Positions 25,361 through 33,486 of a DNA stretch of 43,379 nucleotides are shown piece by piece. The DNA is from Streptomyces lomondensis (GTDB lineage: Bacteria > Actinomycetota > Actinomycetes > Streptomycetales > Streptomycetaceae), in contig NZ_BMWC01000024.1 of assembly GCF_014651035.1 (NCBI RefSeq), forward strand, positions 1 through 43,379, read 5' to 3'. A model generated the notes under the pieces. The model was not told where the DNA came from and ran no database searches. It saw nothing but the letters and a program-made list of their open reading frames with translations. Position 1 is the first letter of the stretch. Each line of letters starts with the position of its first letter. The position numbers and the translations under genes were made by a program.

Positions 25361-26704
25361 TTACCTTGTCCCGGCCTTGCGCCGGTCGGCCAGACGCGAA
25401 CGGGCGCCGATGGCGGTCGCCCCGTTGACTCCTGAGACCCCGGTGACGACCGGGGCGCGGTCCTCGAGCGCGACCGAGGCCGGCTGCTCCCCGGCGGACG
25501 CCGGGGTCGAGGCCTCCGGCGCCAGGGCGGGGACCCCACGGCGCCGGTAGCGCGGCGGCACGAAGCGCTCCATCCAGCGCGGGGTGCGCGGCGTGAAGCG
25601 CGGCAGCAGGAGCAGGACCAGGCCGATGGCGCTGAGGAACACGATGCCGAGGACGATCCACATGGACGCCGAGTTGACCGAGTAGGCGAGCGCCCCGAAG
25701 GCGATCAGCGCCGACCAGAAGTACATGATCAGCACCGCGCGGCTGTGCGAGTGGCCGATCTCCAGCAGCCGGTGGTGCAGGTGGCCCCGGTCGGCCGCGA
25801 ACGGCGACTGGCCGCGCCAGGTGCGGCGCACGATCGCCAGGATCAGGTCGGCGGCCGGCACCGCGATGATCGTCAGCGGCAGCAGCAGCGGGATGTAGAC
25901 GGGGACCGTCTGGTGCACGGCCTCCTTCTCCGACCCGACGTACAGGTTGAGCGCGTCCGGGTCGACCTGACCGGTGATGGAGATCGCGCCGGCGGCCAGC
26001 ACCAGGCCGATCAGCATCGAGCCGGAGTCGCCCATGAAGATCCGCGCCGGGTGCATGTTGTGCGGCAGGAAGCCCAGGCACATGCCCATCAGGATCGCCG
26101 AGAAGAGCGTGGCCGGGGCGGCGGCCTCGATGCCGTACGAGTACCAGATGCGGTAGGCGTACAGGAAGAACGCGGTGGACGCGATGCAGACCATGCCGGC
26201 CGCGAGGCCGTCCAGGCCGTCCACGAAGTTGACCGCGTTGATGGTGATGACGACCAGCGCCACCGTCAGCAGGGTGCCCTGCCACTGGGTGAGCGCGACC
26301 GAGCCCACACCCGGGATCGGCAGCCACAGGATCGTCAGACCCTGCACGACCATCACGCCCGCGGCGATCATCTGGCCGCCCAGCTTGATCAGGGCGTCGA
26401 TCTCGAACTTGTCGTCCAGGACGCCGATCAACCAGATCAGCGCGGCGCCGGACAGCAGGGCCCGGGGTTCGTTCGACGTCTCGAAGACCTGGTTGAGGTT
26501 GGTCAGGTGGTCGGCGACCAGCAGACCCGCGCACAGGCCGAAGAACATCGCGATCCCGCCGAGCCGCGGAGTGGGTTCCCGGTGCACGTCACGTGCCCGG
26601 ATCTCCGGCATCGCTCCGGCCACGATCGCGAACTTCCGTACCGGCCCTGTCAGCAGATACGTCACCGCGGCCGTGATGCAGAGCGTCAGCAGGTATTCAC
26701 GCAC
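25361..26704 (-). CDS. MraY/WecA-family undecaprenyl-phosphate sugar-1-phosphate transferase
   Basis: Polyprenyl-phosphate N-acetylhexosamine-1-phosphate transferase, 447 residues, about eleven membrane helices. It starts lipid-linked wall-polymer (arabinogalactan- or teichoic-type) synthesis. Diagnostic motifs are IRARDVHREPTPRLGGIAMF, the Mg2+-binding GVLDDKFEID, and NAVNFVDGLDGLAAG, plus the HLHHRLLEIGHSH loop typical of WecA rather than MraY. The C-terminal ~50 residues are low-complexity and cytosolic. GTG at 26704 begins the family's MREYLL; an in-frame GTG four codons earlier is possible. Near the LCP gene, it fits wall-glycopolymer assembly. Confidence 0.92.
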   Translation of the reverse strand: MREYLLTLCITAAVTYLLTGPVRKFAIVAGAMPEIRARDVHREPTPRLGGIAMFFGLCAGLLVADHLTNLNQVFETSNEPRALLSGAALIWLIGVLDDKFEIDALIKLGGQMIAAGVMVVQGLTILWLPIPGVGSVALTQWQGTLLTVALVVITINAVNFVDGLDGLAAGMVCIASTAFFLYAYRIWYSYGIEAAAPATLFSAILMGMCLGFLPHNMHPARIFMGDSGSMLIGLVLAAGAISITGQVDPDALNLYVGSEKEAVHQTVPVYIPLLLPLTIIAVPAADLILAIVRRTWRGQSPFAADRGHLHHRLLEIGHSHSRAVLIMYFWSALIAFGALAYSVNSASMWIVLGIVFLSAIGLVLLLLPRFTPRTPRWMERFVPPRYRRRGVPALAPEASTPASAGEQPASVALEDRAPVVTGVSGVNGATAIGARSRLADRRKAGTR

Positions 26705-26833
26705 GGGCTTCCCCACAGGTCTCGCTGGCCATCACAGCCCCACACCCTAGCGATGCGCGCATACGAGTGGGGACTTCCGGGTAGCGACGATGGTTGCACG
26801 AGTGGCTGTGCACCCTCGTGCGCTTACCCCGAC

Positions 26834-28072
26834 TCAGCGCGGATACGGCGGAAATCCACCGGCCAGCTCCCGTACTTCTTCACGGGCCCTCACGGTCTCC
26901 GTCACGCCCCTGAGCACCCCCGCGAGCAGCTTGGCGATCCGCGCCATCTCCCCCTCCCGCATGCCCTGCGTGGTGACCGCGGCCGTGCCGAGGCGCAGTC
27001 CACGGGCGTCGCCGTGCGGCAGGGCGCAGCAGTCCAGGACCAGGCCGGCCGCGGCGAGACGGCCCCGGGCGGTGCGGCCGTCGACGCCGAGCGGGGCCGG
27101 GTCGGCGGTGATCAGATGGGTGTCCGTGCCGCCGGTGGTGACGACCAGGCCCTCGTCCGCCAGCCGGGCCGCGAGAACCCTCGCATTGGCGACCACCTGA
27201 TGGGCGTACACGGCGAACGCCGGTGTTGCCGCCTCCCCGAACGCGACGGCCTTGGCGGCGATCGTGTGCATCTGCGCGCCGCTCTGTGTGAAAGGAAACA
27301 CGGCCCGGTCGACCCGCTCGGCCAGCTCCGCGCGGCACAGGATCATGCCGCCGCGCGGGCCGCGCAGCACCTTGTGGGTGGTCGCGCAGACGATGTCCGC
27401 GTACGGCACCGGACTGGGCGCCGCTCCCCCGGCGACGAGCCCGATGGGGTGCGCGGCGTCCGCGATGAGGTACGCGCCCACCTCGTCGGCGACCTCGCGG
27501 AAGAACGCGTAGTCGAGGTGGCGCGGGTAGGCGATCGAGCCGCACACGATCGCCTTGGGCCGGCGCATGCGGGCCAGGGTGCGCACCTGCTCGTGGTCGA
27601 CGAGCCCGGACTCGGCCTCCACGCCGTAGCCGACGAAGTCGAACCAGCGGCCGGAGAAGTTGGCGGGCGAGCCGTGCGTGAGATGGCCGCCGTACGGCAG
27701 GCCGAGCGCGAGGACGGTGTCGCCGGGGCGCAGCAGGGCGGCGTAGGCGGCCAGGACCGCCGAAGAGCCCGAGTGCGACTGGACGTTGGCGTGGTCGGCG
27801 CCGAACAGGGCCTTCGCCCGGTCGACGGCGATGCGCTCGGCGACGTCGACGATCTCGCAGCCGCCGTGGTGCCGCGCGCCCGGGTAGCCCTCGGCGTACT
27901 TGTTGGCGAGCGGCGAGCCGAGGGCGGCCAGCACGGCCGGTGAGCTGAAGTTCTCGGCGGCGATCAGCTGGAGCGTGGTCGCCTGCCGCTCCCGTTCGCC
28001 GAGCAGGACGTCGGCGAGCTCGGGGTCCTGGTGGCGCAGGACGTCGGCCTCGATGGCTGGGGTGACCGTCAT
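26834..28072 (-). CDS. glyA: serine hydroxymethyltransferase paralogue with altered active-site tyrosines
   Basis: PLP enzyme of the GlyA family, 412 residues. It retains Lys234 in ATTHKVLRGPRGG, Asp205/His208 in DAAH, the HSGSSA phosphate-binding turn and Tyr59 in NKYAEGYPG. Several normally fixed positions differ: the YPGxRYYGGCE motif reads YPGARHHGGCE (His68-His69), DMAH is DAAH, and TTRG near the C-terminus is TTQG. These sites affect folate-dependent aldol cleavage in characterised enzymes, so activity on glycine/serine may be changed. Streptomycetes carry a canonical GlyA elsewhere (established for S. coelicolor). ATG at 28072 begins MTVTPAIEADVL. It diverges from no neighbour; the phosphatase-like gene is just upstream. 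Confidence 0.88.
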   Translation of the reverse strand: MTVTPAIEADVLRHQDPELADVLLGERERQATTLQLIAAENFSSPAVLAALGSPLANKYAEGYPGARHHGGCEIVDVAERIAVDRAKALFGADHANVQSHSGSSAVLAAYAALLRPGDTVLALGLPYGGHLTHGSPANFSGRWFDFVGYGVEAESGLVDHEQVRTLARMRRPKAIVCGSIAYPRHLDYAFFREVADEVGAYLIADAAHPIGLVAGGAAPSPVPYADIVCATTHKVLRGPRGGMILCRAELAERVDRAVFPFTQSGAQMHTIAAKAVAFGEAATPAFAVYAHQVVANARVLAARLADEGLVVTTGGTDTHLITADPAPLGVDGRTARGRLAAAGLVLDCCALPHGDARGLRLGTAAVTTQGMREGEMARIAKLLAGVLRGVTETVRAREEVRELAGGFPPYPR

Positions 28073-28140
28073 GGTGGGCTCCGGGCGTCGACGGTGACGT
28101 ACGACCAATGTAGGCCCGGTGCCTCTCGGCCGCTCGGCTG

Positions 28141-28821
28141 CTACGTCCTTGCGGGGACGCCCGTCAGCGCCGTGACCACCGGGTCGAGCGCCTGGTGTAT
28201 CTCGTCCCCGATGGACCGGAAGAACGTCAGGGGCGCGCCGTACGGGTCGTACACCTCGTCCGCCTCGGCGTTCGGGGCCAGCAGCCACCCGCGTAGAGCG
28301 GCCGCGGCACGCACCAGGGCACGCGCGCGTACCACCACGCCCTCCTCCAGGGGCGGCAGGGTCGCCGGGTCGATGGCCTTCACCAGACGGGTGAACTCCT
28401 TGAGCGTGAAGGTGCGCAGGCCCGCCGAGTGGCCCATGGAGATGACCTGCGCCCGGTGGTCCCGGGTCGCGGTCAGCACCAGGTCGGCGCGGATCACGTG
28501 CTCGTCGAGGAGCTCGCGCCCGGTGAAGCCGGAGGCGTCCGCGCCGAAGTCGGCCAGGACGGTCTCCGCGTGGGACTCCATGGGCGCGCCCTCATGGCCC
28601 CAGGTGCCCGCGCTCTCCACGATGAGCCCGCCGCCCAGGATGCCCAGCCGCTCCTTGACGAAATGGCGGGTCAGCCGCTCCGTGATGGGCGAGCGGCACA
28701 CGTTGCCGGTGCTGACGTGGAGGATGCGGAAGCTGTCGCGCGGCAGTCCCACGAAGGTCGTCGTGATCTCCGCCGCGCTTTCCCCGTTGCCTATGCCACG
28801 CCCCGCCTCAGGGGCCGTCAA
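28141..28821 (-). CDS. low-molecular-weight protein-tyrosine-phosphatase homologue lacking the catalytic Cys
   Basis: A 226-residue LMW-PTP fold protein. The P-loop C-x5-R of the family (CxGNxCRS) reads STGNVCRS here: the nucleophile position is Ser37 (codon AGC), while Cys42, Arg43, Ser44 and Pro45 are kept. The general-acid loop is intact as Asp192 in YDPYGAP. The N-terminal ~30 residues are an extension. The start is a TTG (28821) overlapping the Sua5 stop, with GAGGTGG upstream; coupling suggests a common transcript. It may bind phosphotyrosine or phosphosugar ligands without hydrolysis; arsenate reductase activity is unlikely. Other possibility: annotated simply as a protein-tyrosine-phosphatase. 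Confidence 0.87.
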   Translation of the reverse strand: MTAPEAGRGIGNGESAAEITTTFVGLPRDSFRILHVSTGNVCRSPITERLTRHFVKERLGILGGGLIVESAGTWGHEGAPMESHAETVLADFGADASGFTGRELLDEHVIRADLVLTATRDHRAQVISMGHSAGLRTFTLKEFTRLVKAIDPATLPPLEEGVVVRARALVRAAAALRGWLLAPNAEADEVYDPYGAPLTFFRSIGDEIHQALDPVVTALTGVPART

Positions 28822-29465
28822 TTCGCCACCTCGAGGTCGGGTACGACCTTTCGCAGCTCGTCCGCCGAGAGGGCACCGGCGCGCAGGAGCAGGGGCACTT
28901 CACGGGTGACGTCGACGATCGACGACGGGACGTTGCCCGGGGTCGGGCCGCCGTCGAGGTAGACCGAGACGGAGTCGCCGAGCATCTCCTGCGCGGCGTC
29001 GCAGTCCTCCGGCGCCGGGTGGCCGGTGAGGTTGGCCGACGACACGGCCATGGGGCCGACCTCGGTGAGCAGCTCGATGGCGACCGGGTGCAGCGGCATG
29101 CGCACGGCGACCGTGCCCCGGGTGTCCCCGAGGTCCCACTGGAGGGACGGCTGGTGCTTGGCGACGAGCGTCAGGGCGCCCGGCCAGAAGGCGTCGACCA
29201 GCTCCCAGGCCAGCTCGGAGAAGTCCGTGACGAGCCCGTGCAGCGTGTTCGGGGAGCCGATGAGGACGGGGGTGGGCATGTTGCGGCCCCGGCCCTTGGC
29301 CTCCAGCAGGTCGGCGACCGCCTCCGAGGAGAACGCGTCGGCGCCGATGCCGTACACCGTGTCCGTCGGCAGCACCACGAGCTCGCCACGGCGGACGGCG
29401 GACGCTGCCTCGCGCAGACCGGTCACACGGTCGGTCGCGTCGTTGGTGTCGTATCGCCGTGCCAT
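28818..29465 (-). CDS. Sua5/YciO/YrdC-type threonylcarbamoyl-AMP synthase
   Basis: Makes threonylcarbamoyl-AMP from Thr, bicarbonate and ATP for the t6A37 modification of ANN-decoding tRNAs. It is 215 residues, a single YrdC domain with GELVVLPTDTVYGIGADAF, the KGR motif EAKGRGRNMPTPVL, and SSANLTGHPAPED. The ATG at 29465 has GGAGG at 8 nt. The neighbouring prmC-prfA pair is the common bacterial arrangement prfA-prmC-sua5, so the cluster groups translation-fidelity functions. Confidence 0.95.
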   Translation of the reverse strand: MARRYDTNDATDRVTGLREAASAVRRGELVVLPTDTVYGIGADAFSSEAVADLLEAKGRGRNMPTPVLIGSPNTLHGLVTDFSELAWELVDAFWPGALTLVAKHQPSLQWDLGDTRGTVAVRMPLHPVAIELLTEVGPMAVSSANLTGHPAPEDCDAAQEMLGDSVSVYLDGGPTPGNVPSSIVDVTREVPLLLRAGALSADELRKVVPDLEVAN

Positions 29466-29535
29466 CTTTAGCTGGCCTCCTCGTACACGTGCTGCTGGGA
29501 TGGAGTCCGCGAGGAACGCGGGATGCCCTGGGTGC

Positions 29536-30381
29536 TCACGGCAGCGCCTTGCGGGCCGTGGCGAAACGCGGGCGGTTGTTCAGGTCCGGGTGGTCGGCGG
29601 CGTCGGTCCAGCCGCGGTCCTCGGCGAAGATCCACGGCACCTGGCCGCCCTGGGTGTCCGCGTGCTCCACGACCACGACGCCGCCGGGGCGCAGCAGCCG
29701 GTGCGCGGTGCGCTCCAGGCCGCGGATGAGGTCGAGGCCGTCCTCGCCGGAGAAGAGGGCCATGTCGGGGTCGTAGTCCCGCGCCTCGGGGGCGACGTAC
29801 TCCCACTCCGTGAGCGGGATGTACGGCGGGTTGGAGATGACCAGGTCGACCTGGCCGTCCAGGTCCGGGAAGGCCGTCAGGGCGTTGCCCTGCCGCAGGT
29901 CGACCCTGGACCCCTCGACGTTCTTGCGGGTCCACTGCAGGGCGTCCTCGGACAGCTCCACGGCGTGCACGCGCGAGCGCGGCACCTCCTGGGCGAGGGC
30001 GAGCGCGATGGCGCCGGAGCCGGTGCACAGGTCGACGATGCACGGCTCGACGACGTCCATGGCGCGTACGGCGTCTATGGCCCAGCCGACCACGGACTCG
30101 GTCTCCGGGCGTGGCACGAACACCCCCGGCCCGACCTGGAGTTCCAGGTACCGGAAGTAGGCGCGTCCGGTGATGTGCTGGAGCGGCTCGCGGGCCTCGC
30201 GGCGGGCGATGACCTCCCAGTAGCGGGCGTCGAAGTCGAAGTCCTTGACGGTGTGCAGCTCGCCGCGCTTCACGCCGTGCACGAACGCGGCGAGTTCCTC
30301 CGCGTCGGTGCGCGGCGAGGGCACGCCGGCGTCGGCGAGCCGCTGGGTGGCCTGGGCCACCTCCGCGAGCAGCAGATTCAC
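29536..30381 (-). CDS. prmC: release factor glutamine N5-methyltransferase PrmC
   Basis: SAM-dependent methyltransferase that modifies the Gln of the GGQ motif in release factors 1 and 2. The 281 residues include an N-terminal helical domain (LAEVAQATQRLADAGVPSPR), the SAM site VDLCTGSGAIALALA, and the catalytic NPPYIPL, all standard. The GTG start at 30381 follows GGAGGA. It lies 30 nt downstream of prfA, its substrate gene. Confidence 0.96.
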   Translation of the reverse strand: MNLLLAEVAQATQRLADAGVPSPRTDAEELAAFVHGVKRGELHTVKDFDFDARYWEVIARREAREPLQHITGRAYFRYLELQVGPGVFVPRPETESVVGWAIDAVRAMDVVEPCIVDLCTGSGAIALALAQEVPRSRVHAVELSEDALQWTRKNVEGSRVDLRQGNALTAFPDLDGQVDLVISNPPYIPLTEWEYVAPEARDYDPDMALFSGEDGLDLIRGLERTAHRLLRPGGVVVVEHADTQGGQVPWIFAEDRGWTDAADHPDLNNRPRFATARKALP

Positions 30382-30411
30382 GCAAGTCCTCCGAGTGTGC
30401 TCGTTCGTGCC

Positions 30412-31479
30412 TTACGCAGCTGCCAGCTTGGCCGCCGAGTCCGCGTCGACGCAGGCCTGGATCACCGCGTCGAGGTCGCCGTCCAGGACCTGGTCCAGGT
30501 TGTACGCCTTGAAGCCGACGCGGTGGTCCGAGATGCGGTTCTCCGGATAGTTGTACGTCCGGATCTTCTCGGAGCGGTCGACCGTGCGGACCTGGCTGCG
30601 GCGGGCGTCGGCGGCGTTCCTCTCCGCCTCCTCCTGCGCCGCCGCGAGCAGCCTGGAGCGCAGGATACGCAGTGCCTGCTCCTTGTTCTGCAGCTGGCTC
30701 TTCTCGTTCTGGCAGGAGGCGACGACTCCGGTCGGGATGTGCGTGATGCGCACGGCGGAGTCGGTGGTGTTGACGGACTGTCCGCCGGGTCCGGAGGACC
30801 GGTAGACGTCGATGCGCAGGTCGTTCGGGTTGATCTCGACGTCGACCTCCTCCGCCTCGGGGGTCACGAGGACACCGGCCGCCGAGGTGTGGATGCGGCC
30901 CTGGGACTCGGTGGCCGGCACGCGCTGCACGCGGTGCACGCCGCCCTCGTACTTCAGCCGCGCCCAGACGCCCTGGCCGGGCTCGGTCTGCCCCCTGGTC
31001 TTCACGGCGACCTGGACGTCCTTGTAGCCGCCCAGCTCGGACTCGGTGGCGTCGATGATCTCGGTCTTCCAGCCGACGCGCTCGGCGTACCGCAGGTACA
31101 TGCGCAGCAGGTCGCCGGCGAACAGCGCCGACTCGTCGCCGCCCGCGCCCGCCTTGATCTCCAGGATGACGTCCTTGTCGTCGCTGGGGTCCCGCGGGAC
31201 CAGCAGCAGGCGCAGCTTCTCCGTCAGCTCCTCGCGCCGCTGCTCCAGCTCCTTGACCTCGGCGATGAAGTCCGGGTCGTCGGCGGCGAACTCGCGCGCG
31301 GTCTCGATGTCGTCGCCCGTCTGCGTCCAGGAGCGGTAGGTGGCGACGATGGGGGTGAGCTCGGCGTAACGCTTGTTCAGCTTGCGCGCGTTGGCCTGGT
31401 CGGCGTGAACCGACGGGTCGGCGAGCTTCTTCTCCAGGTCGGCGTGCTCGGCGACGAGTTCCTCGACGGCCTCGAACAT
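30412..31479 (-). CDS. prfA: peptide chain release factor 1
   Basis: Recognises UAA and UAG, 355 residues. The PxT codon-reading motif is PAT in RVPATESQGR, and the catalytic GGQ is in SSGPGGQSVNTTDSAVR. ATG at 31479 follows CAGGAG and begins MFEAVEELVAEHADLEKKL; in-frame codons upstream are intergenic. It is 106 nt downstream of rpmE and probably co-transcribed with prmC. Confidence 0.97.
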   Translation of the reverse strand: MFEAVEELVAEHADLEKKLADPSVHADQANARKLNKRYAELTPIVATYRSWTQTGDDIETAREFAADDPDFIAEVKELEQRREELTEKLRLLLVPRDPSDDKDVILEIKAGAGGDESALFAGDLLRMYLRYAERVGWKTEIIDATESELGGYKDVQVAVKTRGQTEPGQGVWARLKYEGGVHRVQRVPATESQGRIHTSAAGVLVTPEAEEVDVEINPNDLRIDVYRSSGPGGQSVNTTDSAVRITHIPTGVVASCQNEKSQLQNKEQALRILRSRLLAAAQEEAERNAADARRSQVRTVDRSEKIRTYNYPENRISDHRVGFKAYNLDQVLDGDLDAVIQACVDADSAAKLAAA

Positions 31480-31585
31480 CTTGGGCTCCTGTGCAGGGAC
31501 GGGGGTGAAGGGCGGGCGACCAAAAACGCCGGTCCCGGAGCGCCCGGTGAGGGGGCGCGTCCGCGGACCGGCGGTTTGGGGCTCG

Positions 31586-31807
31586 CTACTTCTTGGAGCC
31601 GGCGGCCTTGCCGAAGCGGGCCTCGAAGCGGGCCACGCGGCCACCGGTGTCGAGGATCTTCTGCTTGCCCGTGTAGAACGGGTGGCACTCGGAGCAGACA
31701 TCGGCACGGATGGCGCCGGACTCGATGGTGCTGCGGGTGGTGAACGACGCGCCGCAGGTGCAGCTGACCTGCGTCTCGACGTACGCGGGGTGGATGTCGC
31801 GCTTCAA
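31586..31807 (-). CDS. rpmE: 50S ribosomal protein L31, zinc-binding form
   Basis: 73 residues with four zinc-ligand Cys: Cys16 and Cys18 in CTCG and Cys37 and Cys40 in CSECHPFYTG. This is the housekeeping C+ form, unlike the zinc-independent RpmE2. It begins at a TTG (31807) with AGGAG 6 nt upstream, an uncommon start but supported by the family's MKRDIHP N-terminus. Confidence 0.96.
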   Translation of the reverse strand: MKRDIHPAYVETQVSCTCGASFTTRSTIESGAIRADVCSECHPFYTGKQKILDTGGRVARFEARFGKAAGSKK

Positions 31808-31904
31808 GGTGTCTCCTAGGTTTCGGGAGGGCGCCGGGTCGCTGCCGCGGGGTGCGGGAGCGTGAACCGGAGCCGACGTACCAGTCTGCCAGGACTGGGG
31901 CCAT

Positions 31905-31981
31905 CCCCCAAAACCGGGGGTTGCCGTTGTTTGTTCCCTGCGGGCCGGTGGGGGTTGTTCGCACAGTTCCCCGCGCCCCTA
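31905..31981. repeat. Streptomyces dispersed intergenic repeat-like sequence
   Basis: The segment holds CCCCC-AAAACC-GGGGG (31905-31920) and then, on the minus strand, AGGGGCGCGGGGAACTGTGC (31980 downwards) followed by CCCCCACCGGCCCGCAG. From memory this GGGGCGCGGGGAACTG block is scattered through many streptomycete genomes. Its first bases supply the stop codon of the LCP gene, so it also marks the 3' end of that transcript. Confidence 0.55.
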
Positions 31982-33115
31982 AGAGGACGACACCACGCCC
32001 TTGGCTTCACCGGTCGCCGTGCCCTCGGTGGCGCTCTTCGGGATCGGCTTGTCGTTCGCCAGGGCCTTCCAGATCTGGTCGGCCTTCTGCTTCTGGAGGA
32101 GGACGCGGTTGGGGTCGGCCGGGTCGTACTGGACCGGCATCGTGACCATGTGCATGTTGGCCGGGCTGATGCCCTGGAGGCCGCCCGCGAAGGACGCGAG
32201 CTTGTTGACCGAGCCCAGGTCGGAGTCGGTCGTCACCGTCTTCGTCGCGGTTTCCGCGAGGTCGAGCAGCTTCTTGGGGTTGGTGAAGACGCCGACGTTC
32301 TTGACCTGGTTGACCAGGGCCTTGATGAAGGCCTGCTGGAGCTGGATGCGGCCGAGGTCGGAGCCGTCGCCGACGCCGTGCCGGGTGCGGACCAGGCCGA
32401 GGGCCTGCTCGCCGTCGAGTCTGTGGGTGCCGGCCTTCAGCTTCAGGTGGCTGTCGGGGTCGTCGATGCTCTTGGTCGTGGTGACCTCGACGCCGCCGAG
32501 GTCGTCGATGAGCTTCTGGAAGCCGGCGAAGTCGACCTCCAGGTAGTGGTCCATGCGCAGGTCGGTGATCGACTCGACGGTCTTCACGGCGCAGGCGGCC
32601 CCGCCGGTGGAGTAGGCGGAGTTGAACATCACGCCGTTGGCCGCGGGGTACTCGTTGCCCTTGGTGTCCGTGCAGGCGGGGCGGTCGATGAGGGTGTCGC
32701 GCGGGATGGAGACCACGCTGGCCTTCTTGTGGCCCTTGTAGATGTGCACGATCATCGCCGTGTCCGAGCGGGCGCTGCCGTCGTCGGTGCCGCCGCCGAG
32801 CTTCTTGTTGCCGCCGGCGCGGGTGTCGGAGCCGAGGACCAGGATGTTCTCGGAGCCGTTGTCGGCCTTCTTGGGGCGGTCGGTGCCGAGGGCCTGGTCG
32901 ATGTCGACGCTCTTGAGGTTGCCGTTGAGCTTGAAGTACACGTACCCCACGCCGGTGCCGCCCAGGACGACGATGCCGGCGGCGGTCCAGGCCGTGATCA
33001 TCATGCCCTTGTGGCGCTTGCGGGGCTTGCGGCGGCGGCCCTTGGCGCGGTGACACGCTCCGTTGGTGCCGGTGTCGCCCGGTATGCCCGGACCCGGCGT
33101 GCTCTCGGCAGACAT
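31979..33115 (-). CDS. LytR-CpsA-Psr (LCP) family wall polymer ligase
   Basis: Membrane-anchored enzyme that transfers lipid-linked polymers to peptidoglycan, 378 residues. A basic cytosolic N-terminus (KGRRRKPRKRHKG) precedes one membrane helix (TAWTAAGIVVLGGTGVGYVY, ~41-60). The extracellular LCP domain has LVLGSDTRAG, ARSDTAMIVHI and VVSIPRDTLID, whose Asp and Arg bind the pyrophosphate and Mg2+. Sequence to RTRHGVGDGSDLGR completes the core. ATG at 33115 has GAGGAG upstream. It fits with the WecA-like gene 5 kb away. Confidence 0.93.
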   Translation of the reverse strand: MSAESTPGPGIPGDTGTNGACHRAKGRRRKPRKRHKGMMITAWTAAGIVVLGGTGVGYVYFKLNGNLKSVDIDQALGTDRPKKADNGSENILVLGSDTRAGGNKKLGGGTDDGSARSDTAMIVHIYKGHKKASVVSIPRDTLIDRPACTDTKGNEYPAANGVMFNSAYSTGGAACAVKTVESITDLRMDHYLEVDFAGFQKLIDDLGGVEVTTTKSIDDPDSHLKLKAGTHRLDGEQALGLVRTRHGVGDGSDLGRIQLQQAFIKALVNQVKNVGVFTNPKKLLDLAETATKTVTTDSDLGSVNKLASFAGGLQGISPANMHMVTMPVQYDPADPNRVLLQKQKADQIWKALANDKPIPKSATEGTATGEAKGVVSSS

Positions 33116-33322
33116 GGGCTCCTCAGCTCGTCTACGGTCGGTTACCCCCTGCGGTCAGTGCCAGGCTTGGTCGGCCGGAACCCTTCCTCGCACCATCGTC
33201 GCTCCGCCTGGTCAGACGGAGAAACTCGGGAAAGGGTTGCACAACGGACTGTTCCCACCGCGTACGGCGCTGGGCACACTGCGTGTTCGTCACGGCGAGG
33301 TGTACCTCGCTCACCTGCGGTT

Positions 33323-33437
33323 TCAGCCGAAGATGCCGTACTGCTCGAAATCGGTGCCGACGAAGACCCTTGTGGCGAAGATCTCGCTGGTGGCCTTGCC
33401 ACGGCGAGCCGGTGGCGGGCTCGGTCGTCGGCAGCAC
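33323..33437 (-). pseudogene. coding-like but frame-broken segment downstream of rho
   Basis: On the minus strand, a GTG at 33437 (AGGGGGG at 8 nt) opens VLPTTEPATGSPW with nearly all G/C third positions. The coding-like pattern then moves one frame over (TGG-C-AAG near 33399) and reads KATSEIFATRVFVGTDFEQ, then YGIFG and a TGA at 33323. I do not recognise the product. It may be an eroded small gene, an unannotated peptide with a frameshift, or chance in GC-rich DNA. Confidence 0.25.
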
Positions 33438-33439
33438 GA

Positions 33440-33469
33440 AGGGCCACCCCCCTGACGGGGAGCGGCCCT
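33440..33469 (-). terminator. rho terminator
   Basis: On the minus strand AGGGCCGCTCCCC, loop GTCA, GGGGGGTGGCCCT: a long stem with one bulge/mismatch, 17 nt past the rho stop. A weak T/C-rich stretch follows. Confidence 0.75.
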
Positions 33470-33486
33470 CTTGCGTGGTGCCTGCC

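Larger units (their letters stand above)
33116..33486 (-). other. LCP-rho intergenic region
   Basis: 371 bp with the rho terminator at its right end and the LCP promoter presumably within. No -10/-35 pair is convincing. A coding-like stretch on the minus strand is listed separately. Confidence 0.6.

Noticed and set aside
29026..31743. Plus-strand 905-residue open frame
   Set aside because: Antisense to Sua5, prmC and prfA, all of which have full family motifs.
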